Part shown: positions 62,394 to 64,000 of the stretch, piece after piece
Layout: every line of letters starts with the position of its first letter
Position numbering within the stretch: the first letter of the stretch is position 1
Assembly: GCF_036884655.1 (NCBI RefSeq)
Contig: NC_088357.1
Coordinates: 45,037,501 to 45,101,500, forward strand
Direction of reading: 5' to 3'
Source: Musa acuminata AAA Group
Lineage: Eukaryota > Streptophyta > Magnoliopsida > Zingiberales > Musaceae
Length of the DNA: 64,000 nucleotides
The notes under the pieces: model-generated
The model's input: only the letters and a program-made list of their open reading frames with translations
Told to the model about the DNA's origin: nothing
Databases searched by the model: none
Translations under genes and position numbers: made by a program

Positions 62394-62921
62394 TTATGCT
62401 CGAGTGGTCTTCAATTGTTCCAAGTTCAGTTTGTCCTCAAGTTCGTTTTGTGTATTGTATGTAATTTCATATGTCATTAATGAACTAATTAGTTCTTCAA
62501 GTGAAAAATTTTTAAGATCTTTTGCCTCTTGTATTATGGTTACTTTCGGATCCCAACTCTTATTAAGAGAACGTAAAATTTTGTTTACAAGTTCAAAATC
62601 CGAAAAACTTCTACCAAGTGTTTTTAAACCATTGACGATATCCGTAAAACAGGTGTACATGTCTCCAATCATTTTACTTTGTTTCATATGAAACAATTCA
62701 AAATCATGTATCAAAAAGTTGATTTTCGAATCTTTAACTTTGCTGGTGCCTTCATGTGTGATTTCAAGAGTATGTCAAATATCGTGCACAGTTTTGCAAA
62801 TAGAAACATGATTAAATTCATTTTTATCTAAGGCGCAAAACAAAGCATTCATAGCTTTCACATTTAAAGAAAAAGTCTTCTTCTCTAAATCATTCCAATG
62901 ATTCATTGGAAAAGAAGACAT
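62394..62921 (-). pseudogene. Copia gag fragment (UBN2-type)
   Basis: On the - strand a frame starts at ATG 62921 (MSSFPMNHWNDLEKKTFSLN). It continues through KAMNALFCALDKNEFNHV, a stop TGA at 62775-62777, then THEGTSKVKDSKINF, IHDFELFHMKQSKMIGDMY and DPKVTIIQEAKDLKNFSLEE to a stop at 62394-62396. These are the hallmarks of the UBN2 gag domain of Ty1/copia elements. The single premature stop and the loss of zinc knuckle, protease, integrase and polymerase show it cannot function alone. Confidence 0.8.
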
Positions 62922-63107
62922 TTGAAATCAATTTTTGATAATATTTCATAAATCGAGATTAAATGAAAATAAGAAAACTCTCATTCGAGTTTTTCAATAT
63001 GTGTAGTCCGTCCCATTGAACAAGGGAGGGCAAATGAGAGAGTGACCCTCTTAAAAGCTGAAAAGAGTCATTTCTCTTAGGTGTTAAACCAAATGAGAAA
63101 TTACGAG

Positions 63108-63119
63108 GCTCTGATACCA
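63108..63119 (-). other. Primer-binding site of the copia element
   Basis: The - strand reads TGGTATCAGAGC, the perfect 12-base match to the 3' end of initiator methionine tRNA used by most plant copia elements. It lies two bases downstream of the LTR end (...CCTAACA, with spacer GT). This fixes the orientation of the element as - strand and the LTR boundary at 63122. Confidence 0.85.
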
Positions 63120-63121
63120 AC

Positions 63122-64000
63122 TGTTAGGAATGAGTCGACATTAAGAGGCGGGGAAGGGGGGGGAGAGTGAAGTAGTGCAGCGATAAAAATCATGGTTTTT
63201 GAAATTTTGTTTCGTATGGTAAAATCGATTTCGAAAATATGTTTAACTTGAAAGCGTGTTCGTAAATGTATTGAAAGTAGTAAGCAAGTAAGGAGGTTTG
63301 CAGTAAGATAAATTGCACAAAAGAAACATAAACTAGATTTTTATAGTGGTTCGATCGTCGTGACCTACATCCACTCCGTCAATTCCTTTTCCATTGAGGC
63401 CACCGACATCCACTATTGATCTTCCTTTAATAGGCGAAGATCAACCTCCTTATTACACCCCTCTTCTCCTTTTCATAGGTTTTGGAGACAACCTTTACAA
63501 GCACTCACTTCTCTCTCAAACTATTCTAACACTTAGACTAGAAGAGGAGGATTCTCACAAGAGATTACAATAGTATTTTTCCCTTTTTAAATTCTCTGTG
63601 CTCATGTAAGTTAACCAATGATGAGAGGGGTATCTATAAGCTTTAAGTTGATTTAAACTTGGAGCCTAAAAATGTCTCATCTCAAGTTTCCTGAGTACTG
63701 GTGATACCACCATCGTTACTGGGCGATACTACCGTCGCTAGTCTGTAACTAGGCGGTACCACCGCCTAACATGGGCGGTACCACCATTGGCAGCATTCAC
63801 TATCGGCGGTACCACTGCCCAGTCTGGGAGGTACCAATGCTCAGAAATCCTAGGATGCTATCTCCTAGGTGATGCCACCGCCGGTTGGGCTTTCAATATC
63901 CTGGTTGGGCCTTGAATCCGGTCCAAATCAGCCTAACTACAGGCCTAGTTGGCCCCTAATAGAGTTGATGAGATTACCTCCGAAATCACACTTTAATTAT
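63122..64000 (-). mobile_element. 5' LTR of the copia element, cut by the window end
   Basis: Starting next to the primer-binding site, this LTR extends rightward past the end of the window. Its part up to about 63660 duplicates 61853-62373. Beyond that it has many short GGCGGTACCACC-type words (63700-63870), also seen in the solo LTR at 4249-5400, and an AATCCGGTCCAAATCAGCCT segment. By comparison with the solo LTR (about 1.15 kb), roughly 270 bases are expected beyond the window; that figure is inference. Confidence 0.75.

Overview
This window is nuclear DNA of a flowering plant, most likely a monocot. The genes are split by many GT-AG introns. First exons are very GC-rich while later exons and introns are AT-rich, the 5'-to-3' GC gradient typical of commelinid monocots. 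Intergenic DNA is AT-rich and carries Ty1/copia, Ty3/gypsy-like, hAT and LINE debris. A banana-like (Musaceae/Zingiberales) source is my guess; the sequence does not prove it.

Eight intact-looking protein genes can be modelled exon by exon, each closing in frame to the length expected for its family. In order they are: a galectin-domain hydroxyproline O-galactosyltransferase (GALT6-type, + strand, 9287-14140); an R-SNARE of the VAMP721/722 group (- strand, 16519-19082); a class I LOB-domain transcription factor (+, 20662-21516); a class I glutamine amidotransferase of the gamma-glutamyl peptidase type (-, 22338-25368); a plastid HPP-family membrane protein, nitrite-transporter type (+, 30718-34144); biosynthetic threonine deaminase OMR1 (-, 38977-45752); a plastid AAA-type ATPase of the SPD1/Ycf45 group (+, 47272-52502); and an EBS/SHL-type BAH-PHD histone reader (-, 53309-59710).

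The first 5.4 kb is repeat-derived: a broken coiled-coil reading frame, a gypsy-like LTR fragment, AT-rich degenerate tandem repeats and a solo copia LTR. A decayed hAT transposon on the - strand, with recognisable BED zinc-finger, core and C-terminal dimerisation motifs, fills 34.6-37.9 kb. Intron 2 of the EBS-like gene carries a clean 638-bp non-autonomous hAT-like element with an 8-bp target-site duplication. Intron 3 of that gene has a LINE fragment. The right end (61.5-64 kb) holds an inverted-repeat element abutting an internally deleted copia element (LTR, PBS, gag, then a truncated LTR). Its LTR belongs to the same family as the solo LTR at 4.2-5.4 kb.

Functionally the genes are ordinary housekeeping and developmental genes with no operon logic. 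Three consecutive genes (HPP, OMR1, SPD1) encode plastid-targeted proteins. OMR1 and SPD1 are divergently transcribed from a shared 1.5-kb region containing two closely spaced G-boxes. I found no novel multi-gene system. The points most worth a second look are splice-structure oddities (an in-frame 78-nt intron, a GC-AG intron, a tiny last exon carrying a basic tail), the palindromic tandem array at 15.6-16.0 kb, and the transposon structures.
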